From Sophora flavescens (taxonomy: Eukaryota > Streptophyta > Magnoliopsida > Fabales > Fabaceae), in NCBI GenBank assembly GCA_030762895.1, contig CM061063.1:217474103-217538102 (forward strand): a stretch of DNA of 64,000 nucleotides, read 5' to 3'. The first letter of the stretch is position 1. Each line of letters opens with the position of its first letter. Under the pieces are notes generated by a model that worked only from the letters and a program-made list of their open reading frames with translations, was not told where the DNA came from and did not search any database. The position numbers and the translations under genes are program-made. Positions 19,887 to 30,297 of the stretch are shown one piece after another.

Positions 19887-21341
19887 TCAAAGACCCCTGA
19901 TGATGAACTCATAAACTTCAACATCTGAACTATATCCACAATCCTGCATCTCCTGCCACACACTTAACACTGTTCCACATTTTCCAAACTTAGAAAGACG
20001 CATAAGCATTATCTTATAAGCATCCATTGATATCGTACACCCTAATTTCCTTGCCTTCTTGTAAATCATCAAAGCAGCATATGGTGGACCATAGCTACAT
20101 AATCGTTTGATTATGGACGTTATAGTACCCGTAGAAGGCATAAATCCTCGCCCTAACATCTCATCGAACATCTCTAGTGCATCCGCCACTTTCTGCACTC
20201 TGAGAAAAGCAGTAATGATTCTAGTATATGTATCAACATTAGGTTCACAATTATCACTCAACATCCCATTATAATACTTCATACACCCATCAAAATCTCC
20301 AACAGACACGAAATTGAAAATCATTGCATTGTAGCAAGCAGTGTCCGGCTGGCAATTCTTCTCCTCCTTCATACTACAAAAAACCTCAACAACATCATCA
20401 ACCCTACCTACTCTCCCCAAACCTTTGATAACGAAACTAAACGTCATGCAATCGGGACAAAACCCATCATCCTCCATTTCCTTCACAATTCTCTCAACCT
20501 CACTCACCCTACCAACCTTAGACCAACCAGCAGCAACAGGATTATATGTATTAACATCGAATGCCACCTTCCCTCTCATCGATCGCATAACAGAACTCAC
20601 GGTGCCTACATGAGACCTCTTACACAGGCACGCCAAAACCACATTCAAATCCTCGGTATCGCGATTCATCCCAAGAAAATAATCATCCAAGTTATTAAAC
20701 ACATGAATTGCCTTAGACACATGACCAGCCCTAACAAAACTATCAATAACAATAGATAATAGCATTAATAAATCAGCTTGAACTACCCTTTCTAACCTCA
20801 TTTCACACAAAACTTCCATCATGAAATTGAAGAATTTCCTTCTCCTTAATGCCTTAACAATGATACAATAAGTACCAATTTTTTTAGGTACAAGTGGTTG
20901 TTTGAGTCCCCAATTGAAAAATGTAACCATGGATTGGCCACTCATGTTACCCGAGTTAACTACCTTGGCGAGAATTTCAATGGTGACGGTTACTCCAATG
21001 CTGGACAGGGCTTGTTCAATTACGGATTTGCCCTTTAGTTTTTGAAGGAAGATTCTGTGTAGTTTTTCTTCTCGGGGTAGAAACGCATCGACGGGTTTTG
21101 ATTCCGTGTGGTTAGAAATGGGTGAGTCTGGTTTGGGTGTTGGAGTGGGAAAGAGGTGTGAGATTTGGTGGAGGATGAGGCGTTCGTCGAGATTGTTGGG
21201 AGAATAATATGGGGTTGTTTGGTTGGGGTGGAGAGGTTGAAACGGCGTCGTTGTGGAAGGGAATGGGTAGGTTTTTCTAGGTTTGGCAAAACGCAGGAGA
21301 AAATGGACAGAACGAAATGCCATGAATGAAAGGTGCTCCAC
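19887..21341 (-). CDS. P-class pentatricopeptide repeat protein, probably organellar
   Basis: 484 codons, no introns, as is usual for plant PPR genes. The N-terminus (MAFRSVHFLLRFAKPRKTY, from the second ATG at codon 7) is basic and lacks acidic residues, so mitochondrial or plastid import is likely. Residues about 200-480 form tandem 35-residue helical repeats, seen in TYNPVAAGWSKVGRVSEVER, TFSFVIKGLGRVGRVDDVVE, CYNAMIFNFVSVGDFDGCMK and TYTRIITAFLRVQKVADALE. There is no E, DYW or SMR domain, so it is P-class; such proteins bind organellar RNA and aid its processing, stability or translation. The frame stops at RGL with TGA (19887-19889), but the same frame then encodes a further PPR-like helix; see the next entry. 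Either ATG could be the start. Confidence 0.88.
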   Translation of the reverse strand: MEHLSFMAFRSVHFLLRFAKPRKTYPFPSTTTPFQPLHPNQTTPYYSPNNLDERLILHQISHLFPTPTPKPDSPISNHTESKPVDAFLPREEKLHRIFLQKLKGKSVIEQALSSIGVTVTIEILAKVVNSGNMSGQSMVTFFNWGLKQPLVPKKIGTYCIIVKALRRRKFFNFMMEVLCEMRLERVVQADLLMLLSIVIDSFVRAGHVSKAIHVFNNLDDYFLGMNRDTEDLNVVLACLCKRSHVGTVSSVMRSMRGKVAFDVNTYNPVAAGWSKVGRVSEVERIVKEMEDDGFCPDCMTFSFVIKGLGRVGRVDDVVEVFCSMKEEKNCQPDTACYNAMIFNFVSVGDFDGCMKYYNGMLSDNCEPNVDTYTRIITAFLRVQKVADALEMFDEMLGRGFMPSTGTITSIIKRLCSYGPPYAALMIYKKARKLGCTISMDAYKIMLMRLSKFGKCGTVLSVWQEMQDCGYSSDVEVYEFIIRGL

Positions 21342-22249
21342 CTGAGAGGTGGATTAGCATAGCTCGAGAGTAGTAGAAGCAGTAGCGGTGGAACAGAGCT
21401 TATTTAACCAGGAAAGCCAAAGAAAAAGAGTAAAAGCCCATTCTAATTTTTGTTGCATGTAGCATGTAGGGACTAATTTGTCCCACGATATAAATTATCA
21501 TATACTACGTATACTAAATTGGGTTACTTAAATAAATTGGGTTCCTTAAAAAAAATTAATTAGGAACTTTATTGGGTCAATGCATAATTGTTTTCATGGT
21601 TTATTCTGGACTGTGGACACCTGGACACATAACAATACACATCAACACTCTAACGGTGTGTTCAGGACGGAGACAAACGGAGGGACTAAAATGTCCTTCT
21701 TTTGTCATTTCCGATGACTATTTGGTGAGTTTTTTTCCTCGTGGGCAAAAAGCGGTACCTCAAAAATTGTAAGGAACTAAAATGAGCCTTTGCTCAAAAC
21801 CAAATCAGATCAATTATTCACCTTATTAAACTTGACCTTCATCATTTCGATTTCGGGTTAATCGACTGATAAATTTTTGGTGATTTTTACATCCATCAAA
21901 GTTGTGCATTTTTGTACCTAACATGGGTTGTCACATTTGTTTAAGTCTTCCGCTCATACTTGGTATGACTTGGGTTCAATTCTCGTGTTTTTCCTTTTGG
22001 TAGACGATATATAAATTCAACTATAAATCTTTGCCGATGTTGGTGGTCTTCTCGAACCCTGTCCTTCCTATAATCTAAATTTTTCATATAAAAAAAAACT
22101 TGTGCATTTTGAATTTTTGCATAATTTGCATACAATTTAGCGCATTCTATCCCATCATCCTTTTGCATATGATTTAGGGCATTTTGTTTATCTATGTAAC
22201 ATGCATGTAATCCTAGCATAAATTCAAAGGAGTTGTCAACTTATCAAGA
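21342..22249. other. Upstream region of the PPR gene
   Basis: Would hold the PPR promoter. A TATTTAA word lies at about 21399-21405 on the plus strand. The rest is AT-rich with no ORF or repeat that I can name. Confidence 0.4.
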
Positions 22250-23775
22250 ATTCAAGCATTAGGACCATGTGTCCAAGTGACTAAAAATCTTAAGGTATGA
22301 TATATTCTATGTAACAGAATGTTTTTTTTTTGGCTCAAAGGATTAATAATGATAAGCAAAACCAATTTTAGATAATCAAAATTTTCAAACTTATAAAAGA
22401 AAATAATCTTTAAGATATTTTCTAAATGAATTTGTTTTGCAAAATCAAATCCATTCAATTGCTTCTTTAAATTTTTTGGCAAAGAACAATTTTGATAGAT
22501 TAAATCGGTTTCACGTTATGTAAAAAAAAATGATTTCACATTTTTTTTTATCAATTGATCTAAATCTCTCTTGCAATTAATTTTATATGTTATTTATTTG
22601 ACACAAAATTCACTACAACTGATTTCAAGAAATCTTCAATCGGTTACTTATTGCTCAATCAATTGCAATCAAGCTCATTTGACTGCATAACTTCAAAGAG
22701 CGCGCTTTTCTACATTCAATCGATTGAGTCTCATTGTCCATTTGATTGGAAATTCAAAGGATTCCTTTTTATGGTATTCAATCGATTGATCCATTGTTCA
22801 ATCAATTGACAAATTTGTAATCCACATACTTAGCAATTCAATCGATTGTCGAACCTCGTAGGACTCATTTTAAAGCATTTAATCTATTGACTCTCCATGC
22901 TCAATCGATTGCACTGATTCAAGAATGCATTTTTAAAGGAATCAATCTATTGATTGTTCTTGTGCAATCGATTTCATCAAGGAAAATGGCAGCAAAAGAT
23001 ACTTTCACAAAATCAGCTCTTATCTTGCTTAGTTTTTGAAAACGTGCTAATTGTCTTTTTTTTAAAATAAAAAAAAAGAAGAAGAGCTTTGGTCTTTAGA
23101 AAGGAAACGAAAGCATTTTGAGAAATACATCATATTGCTTCTAAAATCATTTGATCCCAAAATTCTTGTTCTTACCCTTATATTCTCATAGGCTTTAACA
23201 TGTATCATTTGCACTATCTAGAGTGCTTTCATTTCTTCTACTCTTTGTATCAACTCAGAAATGGGTGTGGTATCCCTAGGTTGAGGGTGAGGCATCTCTC
23301 TGGTTAGAAGGTGAGGCATCCTTCTGTCGTAAAAGGATGAGGCATTCGTTTCGTGTGTGGCTTTAGGCTCAAAAGCACGGTTGACGCATCTTGGAGGTGC
23401 TAAGAAGAGTGCTAAAGGTTGCTGAGACTCTTACACGTGGGTGAGGTAACCCAAAAGGCATGGTTAGAGTGCTTTGTGGTATAATGGTATTTAAGCACCT
23501 TCAAGCTTGGTATTAGTGGATAAATCCTGAAATCATATTCTTTGAATTAGAAGCAGGTCACCAATGGTAGGTGACCAAACCAAGATAAATCTGGTTTGCA
23601 AGATTTTCTTCTTATATATTTATTTTGTGATTTATTATTATTCTTCTTCTTTAGCGCTTTGATTCTTTTCACTGTGTGCTCATTAACTTTTAATTGAGAA
23701 TTTTTTTCTATAAATGAATATAGAAAAATTCATAAACTCAATCCACCCCCTATTGAGTCGAAGCCACCTATTCCA
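22250..23775 (+). repeat. Probable solo or decayed LTR with CAATCGATTG palindrome array
   Basis: No interior is attached. The 3' part, with CTCAATCCACCCCCTATTGAG close to the end, resembles the ends of Ty1/copia SIRE/Maximus LTRs (recalled family likeness). The 5' boundary is uncertain and I found no target duplication. Three GTGAGGCATC-like words recur near 23288-23345. Confidence 0.4.
22636..22975. repeat. Array of CAATCGATTG palindromes
   Basis: Perfect CAATCGATTG at 22717, 22779, 22839 and 22902. Near copies at about 22637, 22654, 22799 (CAATCAATTG), 22943 (CAATCTATTG) and 22965. Spacing among the perfect copies is 60-63 bp. Confidence 0.85.
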
Positions 23776-24767
23776 ATAGTATATTTATGTCTTCATTTGG
23801 AGTTAGGACTAATTATTATGGTTATTATATACTATTACTATGTTATGCATTAACCTTTTTTGTGTGCACCAAGTATGTCCCCAACTAACAGTTGAAGACT
23901 AATCTCTTTCAAGGCACATATCACTAAATTGGGTACGACTTCTTCCAATAAAGTCTTTTCCATACACATGGTTAGGGACATGCTTAAGGCACCTAGCTAT
24001 TTACCAACTATGTCAGTCCTTGTTGGTTGTTATGGATTAACGTTAATATCAAGGTTTATGATATTTAGATGTCAACTCAAGTATGATATTTAGTAAATTT
24101 ATACTAAAAATTTGTAATTTTTACTTTATGAGTTATTTTTTTAAAATTATGGAATTTCTTATTTTTTTATCAATTAGTTGGGGCTTCTTTATGATAATGA
24201 CACAAGTTAAATATAAATTTTACACACACAAAAACATATGGACAACTCGATGACGTGCCCAAACCAACTTGTTGGCGTTCGAGTTGGTTTGGTTCGGCTT
24301 TAACAGTTCGAAAAGGAAAAGTAAAGACTTAGGGAAAAGTTCATAAACACCTTTTGTGTTTAGTTAGGTTTAGGCATAATTTAGTTATTAAATCTAAATA
24401 ACATGCAAATAGATTATTCAGTTATGTTAAACGTGTAAGTTAGTCTGAATCTGTCGCTACCATCAAAAACACCCTTTCACGTCTTCCACATTTATTCCTC
24501 AACCATGGTCGCAAGCCTCCACCAACACAATTTACAAACCACTAGAAGTGGCCCAACAAGTAACAAACATGTCCACAAGTTGTCACAAGCCATCCTCGAT
24601 GTCACAACAACAACATTGCGGAGCTAGGTACACCCTTGAAGTCTAAGCATAGCAATCTGATACGACTCTTTTTTGAGCAAGGAGGAGCTCTAGAAGATTA
24701 AGGGAGAAATAGAAAGGAAACGAGGAAAATTTGGATTAATTCTTCTCTATCTCTTCCATTACAACCA
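23776..24767. other. Non-coding stretch
   Basis: AT-rich, no gene or structured repeat recognised. Confidence 0.5.
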
Positions 24768-25307
24768 TCACATATTTATATCAAGAATATATCCTAGGCT
24801 CACGGATCCTATGCCACATGTACAGTGGCCCTTACATCCAACTAACAGAAAACAAAAGAATGCATAACTGAATTGGGAAATCCTACAATTGTGAAGAAAG
24901 CATGACAAAGGGAATCCTAAGAAAAATCTTTTATTCATTCTGGCAACTTCATCTACTTTGGGCTGAGGAGTTGTGTTGATTTTCGGCCCATTTTCAGTGT
25001 TGGACTTTGGTGCTGACCCATAATGCGTATCATTACTCCACTCGTCGACAACAACCTTGTCCTCAAGGTTGTAATTAGCACAGTTAAAGGAGCCACCTGG
25101 ATCCCATTGTTTGAAGTGTAAGGATCCTTTTATATCACCAGCATGTGACATGATAGAATTGAATATAGTAGTGCCAACAAAACCCCAAATTGGCCATGCA
25201 ATTAATCCATTAGTGTCACATAGTTGGAATGCCATTTCGCAAGTTGGGGCCATCACTTTGTTGATTCGGCCATAGTCAACTTGCTTAATTATACATGTCA
25301 GGTGCAT
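24768..25307 (-). CDS. Short retroelement-like ORF of unknown function
   Basis: 179 codons. It includes QWDPGGSFNC followed by NLEDKVVVDEWSNDTHYG. A LEDKV box followed by Asp/Asn-rich residues is a familiar tail of plant Ty3/gypsy polyproteins, and a WDPGG motif also occurs in the ORF of elements A and B. I see no catalytic motif and no LTR pair around it. It is most likely the 3' remnant of a gypsy element. It could also be chance. Confidence 0.35.
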   Translation of the reverse strand: MHLTCIIKQVDYGRINKVMAPTCEMAFQLCDTNGLIAWPIWGFVGTTIFNSIMSHAGDIKGSLHFKQWDPGGSFNCANYNLEDKVVVDEWSNDTHYGSAPKSNTENGPKINTTPQPKVDEVARMNKRFFLGFPLSCFLHNCRISQFSYAFFCFLLVGCKGHCTCGIGSVSLGYILDINM

Positions 25308-25356
25308 AATCTAGATAAGCTTTATTTTGAATCTCATGATCAGTAAGCTTGTTACC

Positions 25357-28042
25357 TGTAACACCCTAAACTGGGGCGTCACTTTGTTACCCGTTGCGAA
25401 AAATAAAATAATTAAATTGCTGGTTGCTTCCAGTAAATGAAATTTTCTTAATAAGCGAGTATTCTAAAAAACAAAGGCAAGTGATGAACACTCAGAACAT
25501 AAAATGTAAACATCATATATATATATAAAGCAGTTTATGTATGCTCTCAGAATTACTATTAATGTAATTTATTTATATAATCTATCCCAGTGGGATTCAG
25601 AGTTTAGTACAGAAACTAGGGCCTGATCAGGATGACCATTAATAATAGAGTTACAGAACATACTGCTAACAACTGTAAACTAAGTAAAGCAAAATAGGGG
25701 GTGGGTCCGGAACCACGCATCAAAAGGGTGGCTCTAAGAAGTCAAATACAGTCGGACCGAGACAGACTAACCACAAAATATACACCCCTAAGCTGGCCAC
25801 TACTAACGACTAAAAGGAATACTCGCCAAGAACACTCCCACAAGAAGAGACCCCAGGTGATGGGTCCATGACGTCTCCGCCCTCATCAGGAGAGTTAGAA
25901 TCATAAAAATATGGATCGTCATCAAGCACGTACTCCGGCACCTCATCAAGATCATCGTCGTGATCCAAGACGTGGTACACGGGCTCATCCTCCAGGTACT
26001 CCTCGGGGTCCTCCTCAATCAGTGAAGTCGGCTCGACTCCAGGTAATGATACCCCTAGAGGCAGGTGCTCACGTAGTTGTCCATTCATTTGTAGCACGCG
26101 TAAGAGTACCAAGGTGGTGGGAGAGCAATCCTCCTCATCTCAACTGTCTGAACTTTGCGACATGATTCGTCCTCGGCATTCTTCTCCAGCGTGGTTATCG
26201 GTCCATGATAGGTAGCCGATGTAGATCCGGGGTGAATCTGCCACGCCCCCACATACCCCACATCATCGAAGATCTCCGTCTTCGATTCCTACGGTACCAA
26301 TGGGATGGTCGGATCCATATAAACTCATAGATATACAACGATGCCGAAAAGCAAAGAGAAATAACAAGATATGCAAGAGTGAGATACCAATATATGGATA
26401 GATTACAATAACCATATGCATGATACATGCATCACATCAACATATTAACATTTACCAAATATTAATAGGTAAAACAACAAGTATCATATCAATGGGTGTC
26501 ATACCCGCACAATCAGCTTTTATAAAGATTATGCAAGACATTTCAATATTTCAGCTCTATAAACTTAAACTCATGAGATCCCTTCATCTTTCTAAGAGTT
26601 GATCAAACTCAAAGCCCCCCTTGGGCATCACCGTCGTGACTAAAGTCCCTGTTTGGACATCACCATCGTGACTTATATGACAGCCCCTGCTTGGGCATCA
26701 CCGAAGTGACTAAAAGTCCCTGCTTGGACATCACCGAAGTGACTAATAGTCCCTGCTTGGACATCACCGAAGTGACTAATAGCCCCTTCTTGGGTATCAC
26801 GGAAGTGACTAACCTGTGAGGCACGTTTGCCTAAATGCATGAAGAAAAACATTCGTTCAAGATGTTTTCTTTGTGTTCAATCTCATTCGTTGTCGAAGCT
26901 CAAAGCTAACGACCATTCATAATTTTCATCACTTGAAATTACTCAACATCAACACAGGACACGCAGACTGAGTGCTCAATCACAACACCTAAGACCGATG
27001 CCTCAGTCAAGGTTTGTGGTCATAGAAAAAGACTTACAATCCTACCCATGTTTTATTTCAACATGATTAGGACTCTTAGTCCACAACAACATAATTAGGA
27101 CACTTGGTCCATAATAACGAGATTAGGACTCTTAGCCCACAACATCATGATTAAGACTCTCAGTCCACAATACTTAACACGGATCAAAGATCAACGTGCA
27201 CATTATAGAATACTAGAAGCAACGTCTCGCGAACTAGATTCGATTTCACCTGTTCTTACTTTTCGTTAAGTGAAAATCAAATACCAAAATAAAACCTAGG
27301 TAACCCATCCAAGTTACCGAAATATTTTCGAAAGTATTTCTTTACAGGAAATCTTTTCATTGGAAAAACATTTGTAAACTATTATGAGAAATCCATTTTC
27401 TCTTGAAATCCTTTTCTTAAAATCATCTCTATTTAAGGTCAAATATTTTCCAAAGGCTTTTCCTTCCGTAAAAACACATATTTTCTAAATGATTTTCTCT
27501 TGTACAAAAACTTAGTTCGTAAGAAAATAATTTCCTTTAACTTGAAATTATTTAACACAAGTTCCAAAGTTTTATCCTTCTGGAATAAATACAGGTAAGA
27601 TCACTTACTTTCCAAAACACATACTTTACTAAAGAACATTTTAAAATGAACACCATTACTTTCAAATTTTTCTTTGAAGCTTATTTAGGCTTTTAATCAT
27701 AAGATTAGTTGAGCACCGACTAACGTCAGGCTTTTCAGACATCAATCAATATAATCATAATCTCAGTCAACAATATAATAGTTAATGACAGTTCATAACA
27801 TATATGATTCACAACACTTTAAATCAAGTGAGGATCAACTTCAAACAGTTATCACAACAGTTCAAGTATACAAATCATTCAAATGTTGATTCAATATAAT
27901 AACAATATTCAAATAAATCGAGCAAACCACATACATACACACATGCACATAGCTATTGAATATCCCCCAAACTGCCCCCTCTTACCTTTTATGAAGGTAA
28001 AGGTACGTGATGCTTGAGGAAGTGTACTACGAATGTCCTCGT
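25357..28042 (-). repeat. LTR 1 of the composite E/G element, truncated
   Basis: Starts TGTAACACCC and matches the first 2.7 kb of the middle LTR (34727-35741 then 51135-52720). It stops at GAATGTCCTCG, where a truncated LTR of element D begins, so its last 1.8 kb is deleted. Left flank TTACC does not match the far right flank AGGTT of LTR 3. Confidence 0.85.
26614..26816. repeat. Minisatellite of six units in LTR 1
   Basis: Unit of 31-37 bp, CCCTGCTTGGACATCACCGA and on through AGTGACTAATAG. Each unit has a TCAC-N4-GTGA dyad. The middle LTR has seven units at 51262-51498. Confidence 0.88.
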
Positions 28043-28627
28043 CAAGGGAGGTTTAGCTACTCATAATAATAGCCACAACTAAAGAAACATAGATGAAGGA
28101 GAGGAGGGATTCCATGGGGGCAATCCTCCAGAAGCTGCCTCTGGTTCCAAGAGCCTTTTGGGTTTCCAAACTCGTAGCCTTCAATGTCTCCCAGGTGTCC
28201 CTTCCAATTCTGCCTTAAACAGCTTATAACAGGGGTTCTGGTTTTCGCACACTCGCGGGGCGAGATATATCTCACGAGGCGAATATTAAACTTCTAGTCT
28301 TCAGTGATTTGATCTCTCGCGAGGCGAGGTGTGATTCGCGGGGCGAGACAGAAAGGATGCCATTTTGCTGTTTCTGGTTGTCTGCAGTCTCGCGGGGCGA
28401 GTATCCTCTCGCAAAGCGAGCATTCCCAGAATTTCATTCTCCACTGTTTCTTCATTCCCTTGGCTCTAAGTTAACCAGATTTTTCAGTGATTCCTGCAAA
28501 ACAACATCAAGAAACCGCTTCACCCGTTCCAAGAGAAAATCTAACAAAATCAAATAAATAATGCCTAATCTATATGAAATACGCATGCAAAAGTGTACAA
28601 CAAACATCATGTAAAATCACACTATCA
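28043..28627 (-). repeat. Truncated 3' LTR of element D
   Basis: Matches 33838-34494 of the right LTR, ending ACACTATCA. It includes CTCGCGAGGCGAG-type dyads at about 28245-28421, but lacks the roughly 70 bp around the TCACTGTTCGCG dyad that the right copy has. Confidence 0.9.
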
Positions 28628-28641
28628 AATCACCCCAAGCT
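28628..28641 (-). other. Polypurine tract of element D
   Basis: Minus strand AAGCTTGGGGTGAT, next to the LTR start TGATAGTG. Same as in element C. Confidence 0.8.
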
Positions 28642-29216
28642 TATTCAATTGCTTGTCCTCAAGCAATCACCAAGCCCAGTAGAAGAAAACAGAACATGGA
28701 TATTGAACTAAGAACCCGAGTAAATGATCCAAGTAATAGGAAATTCAAACAATTCAGCAAGAGACAATCAATTCAAGTCCAATTAGAGGCTTAGGTTCCT
28801 TAGACTCATGTTCTCACTGATTTGGGCACTCTTTCTCACCTGAAGCTCACCCCAAGCTTGTTCATTTGCTTGGCTCTCTTTCTAACCTCACTCAAGTGTT
28901 TAGGGGTATATAACATTTCGCTTAATTTTCCTCAAGGAATGAATCCGACCATAGGCTTGACTATCAACCAAATCTCTACTTTATTAATGAAAACAATTAA
29001 GAATCAAGAGGTCTTTCACTGGGTTGTAACGGGGTCATGGGATTTATTCTTAGGTGGGGCAATCAAGAAAAGGAAATTTTCAAAAGGCTACAAAAAAAAA
29101 AAATCAATCATTGCAAACATGACACCTTCTAAAATACCTTTTTGGGTTTCTATTCAACTTCACCACCTTTCTTTTCTTTCTTTTTCTATTATTTTTCATT
29201 TCTTTTTGTCATCCCC

Positions 29217-29294
<78 letters not shown>

Positions 29295-30240
29295 TTTCTT
29301 TTATTTGGAGAAGGGGAGATTTTTCAGCTCAAGAGAATTTTTTTCTGATTCTTTCATCCCATACTTTTTTCAACCACCTTTTTCACCCTTTTTGTAATAC
29401 TTTAGAAGGTATCCTATCAAGCATATTTATCAAAACATTTCAGGGTACCAAGAAATGCATTTTATTCTTTTAGGCTCAAAATTGGGCAACTAAGGGGTAG
29501 CATTTCATCATTCAAAACTCAGAAGGCCAGAAAAATACCTATTGCCTCAATCATTTTCAAAAATGTTTTCAAAAATTTTTAAGCTTCAAAATGGTTTTAA
29601 GTCAAGTTCTAGAGAAAGCAAACCAAGAGGAATAACACTGTAACACAAAGAATGGGGTAAAATTTTGTGAGTACACCTTTGGCTCAAAATCTCACATTTT
29701 AGTAGTTCAACCATCAATGAGCAACACAAATCTATAGAACCATATGCTAATTATCAACTATCACAGATTATCTCAAACATTTTCATTTGCAGCCATATCA
29801 CAAGAATAACAAATTGGGTTCAACAATTCACTATCACAAATTATTGGGCACTTAGTTCTTACAATTGGATGCAAAATTCAGGCAAGGGCAATCTAATAAT
29901 GTGAACATGCAAAGCTATCATGCAAAACTATATGAATGCAATATGAACAAATGCAAAAATACCCCTACCCCAAGCTTAAGAATTTACATTGTCCCCAATG
30001 TAAACAATCAAGTTGGAGAGAGGAGAAAAATTGGAACGGCTTACCGAGGCTGTGACGGGTGCTGACTTTGCTTTTTCTATTCTTCTTGCTCTTCCCTCCT
30101 TCCTTCTTACCCTGCAAACACTTGGCAATTCTCAATTTATTATTTTTCCTCTTGAGCTTCTCAAATTATTCAAGAGGTTAAAATTAAAAACAAAATTATT
30201 AAGAAAATGAAAACAACTAAAGAGAAGGGTTAAGAAACTT
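28642..30240 (-). other. Non-coding 3' interior of element D
   Basis: Homologous to 13436-15170 of element C but without its palindrome array. The sequence after ACCGAGGCTGTGACGGGTGC runs straight into a TTTTTCTATTCTTCTTGC stretch. ORFs here are artefacts of the TA repeat and T-rich DNA. Confidence 0.65.
29221..29291. repeat. (AT)n microsatellite
   Basis: About 35 uninterrupted AT dinucleotides in the non-coding interior of D. Element C has T-rich sequence at the matching point, so the tract expanded in D. Confidence 0.97.
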
Positions 30241-30256
30241 GGGTTGCCTCCCAATA
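30239..30256 (-). other. Conserved hairpin after the gag-protease ORF (element D)
   Basis: Minus strand TTGGGAGGCAACCCAA with a 5-bp stem, at the same place relative to the ORF as in element C. Confidence 0.6.
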
Positions 30257-30297
30257 AGCGCTTCTTTAACGTCACTAGCTTGACGGGCTTCTTTCAA

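Noticed and set aside
25803..26112. Acidic ORFs of 71-100 codons in LTR 1
   Set aside because: Present in LTR sequence, and the matching frames in LTR 2 and LTR 3 are interrupted.
28822..29397. 191-codon ORF with a run of Ile-Tyr
   Set aside because: It reads through the AT microsatellite in the non-coding interior of element D.
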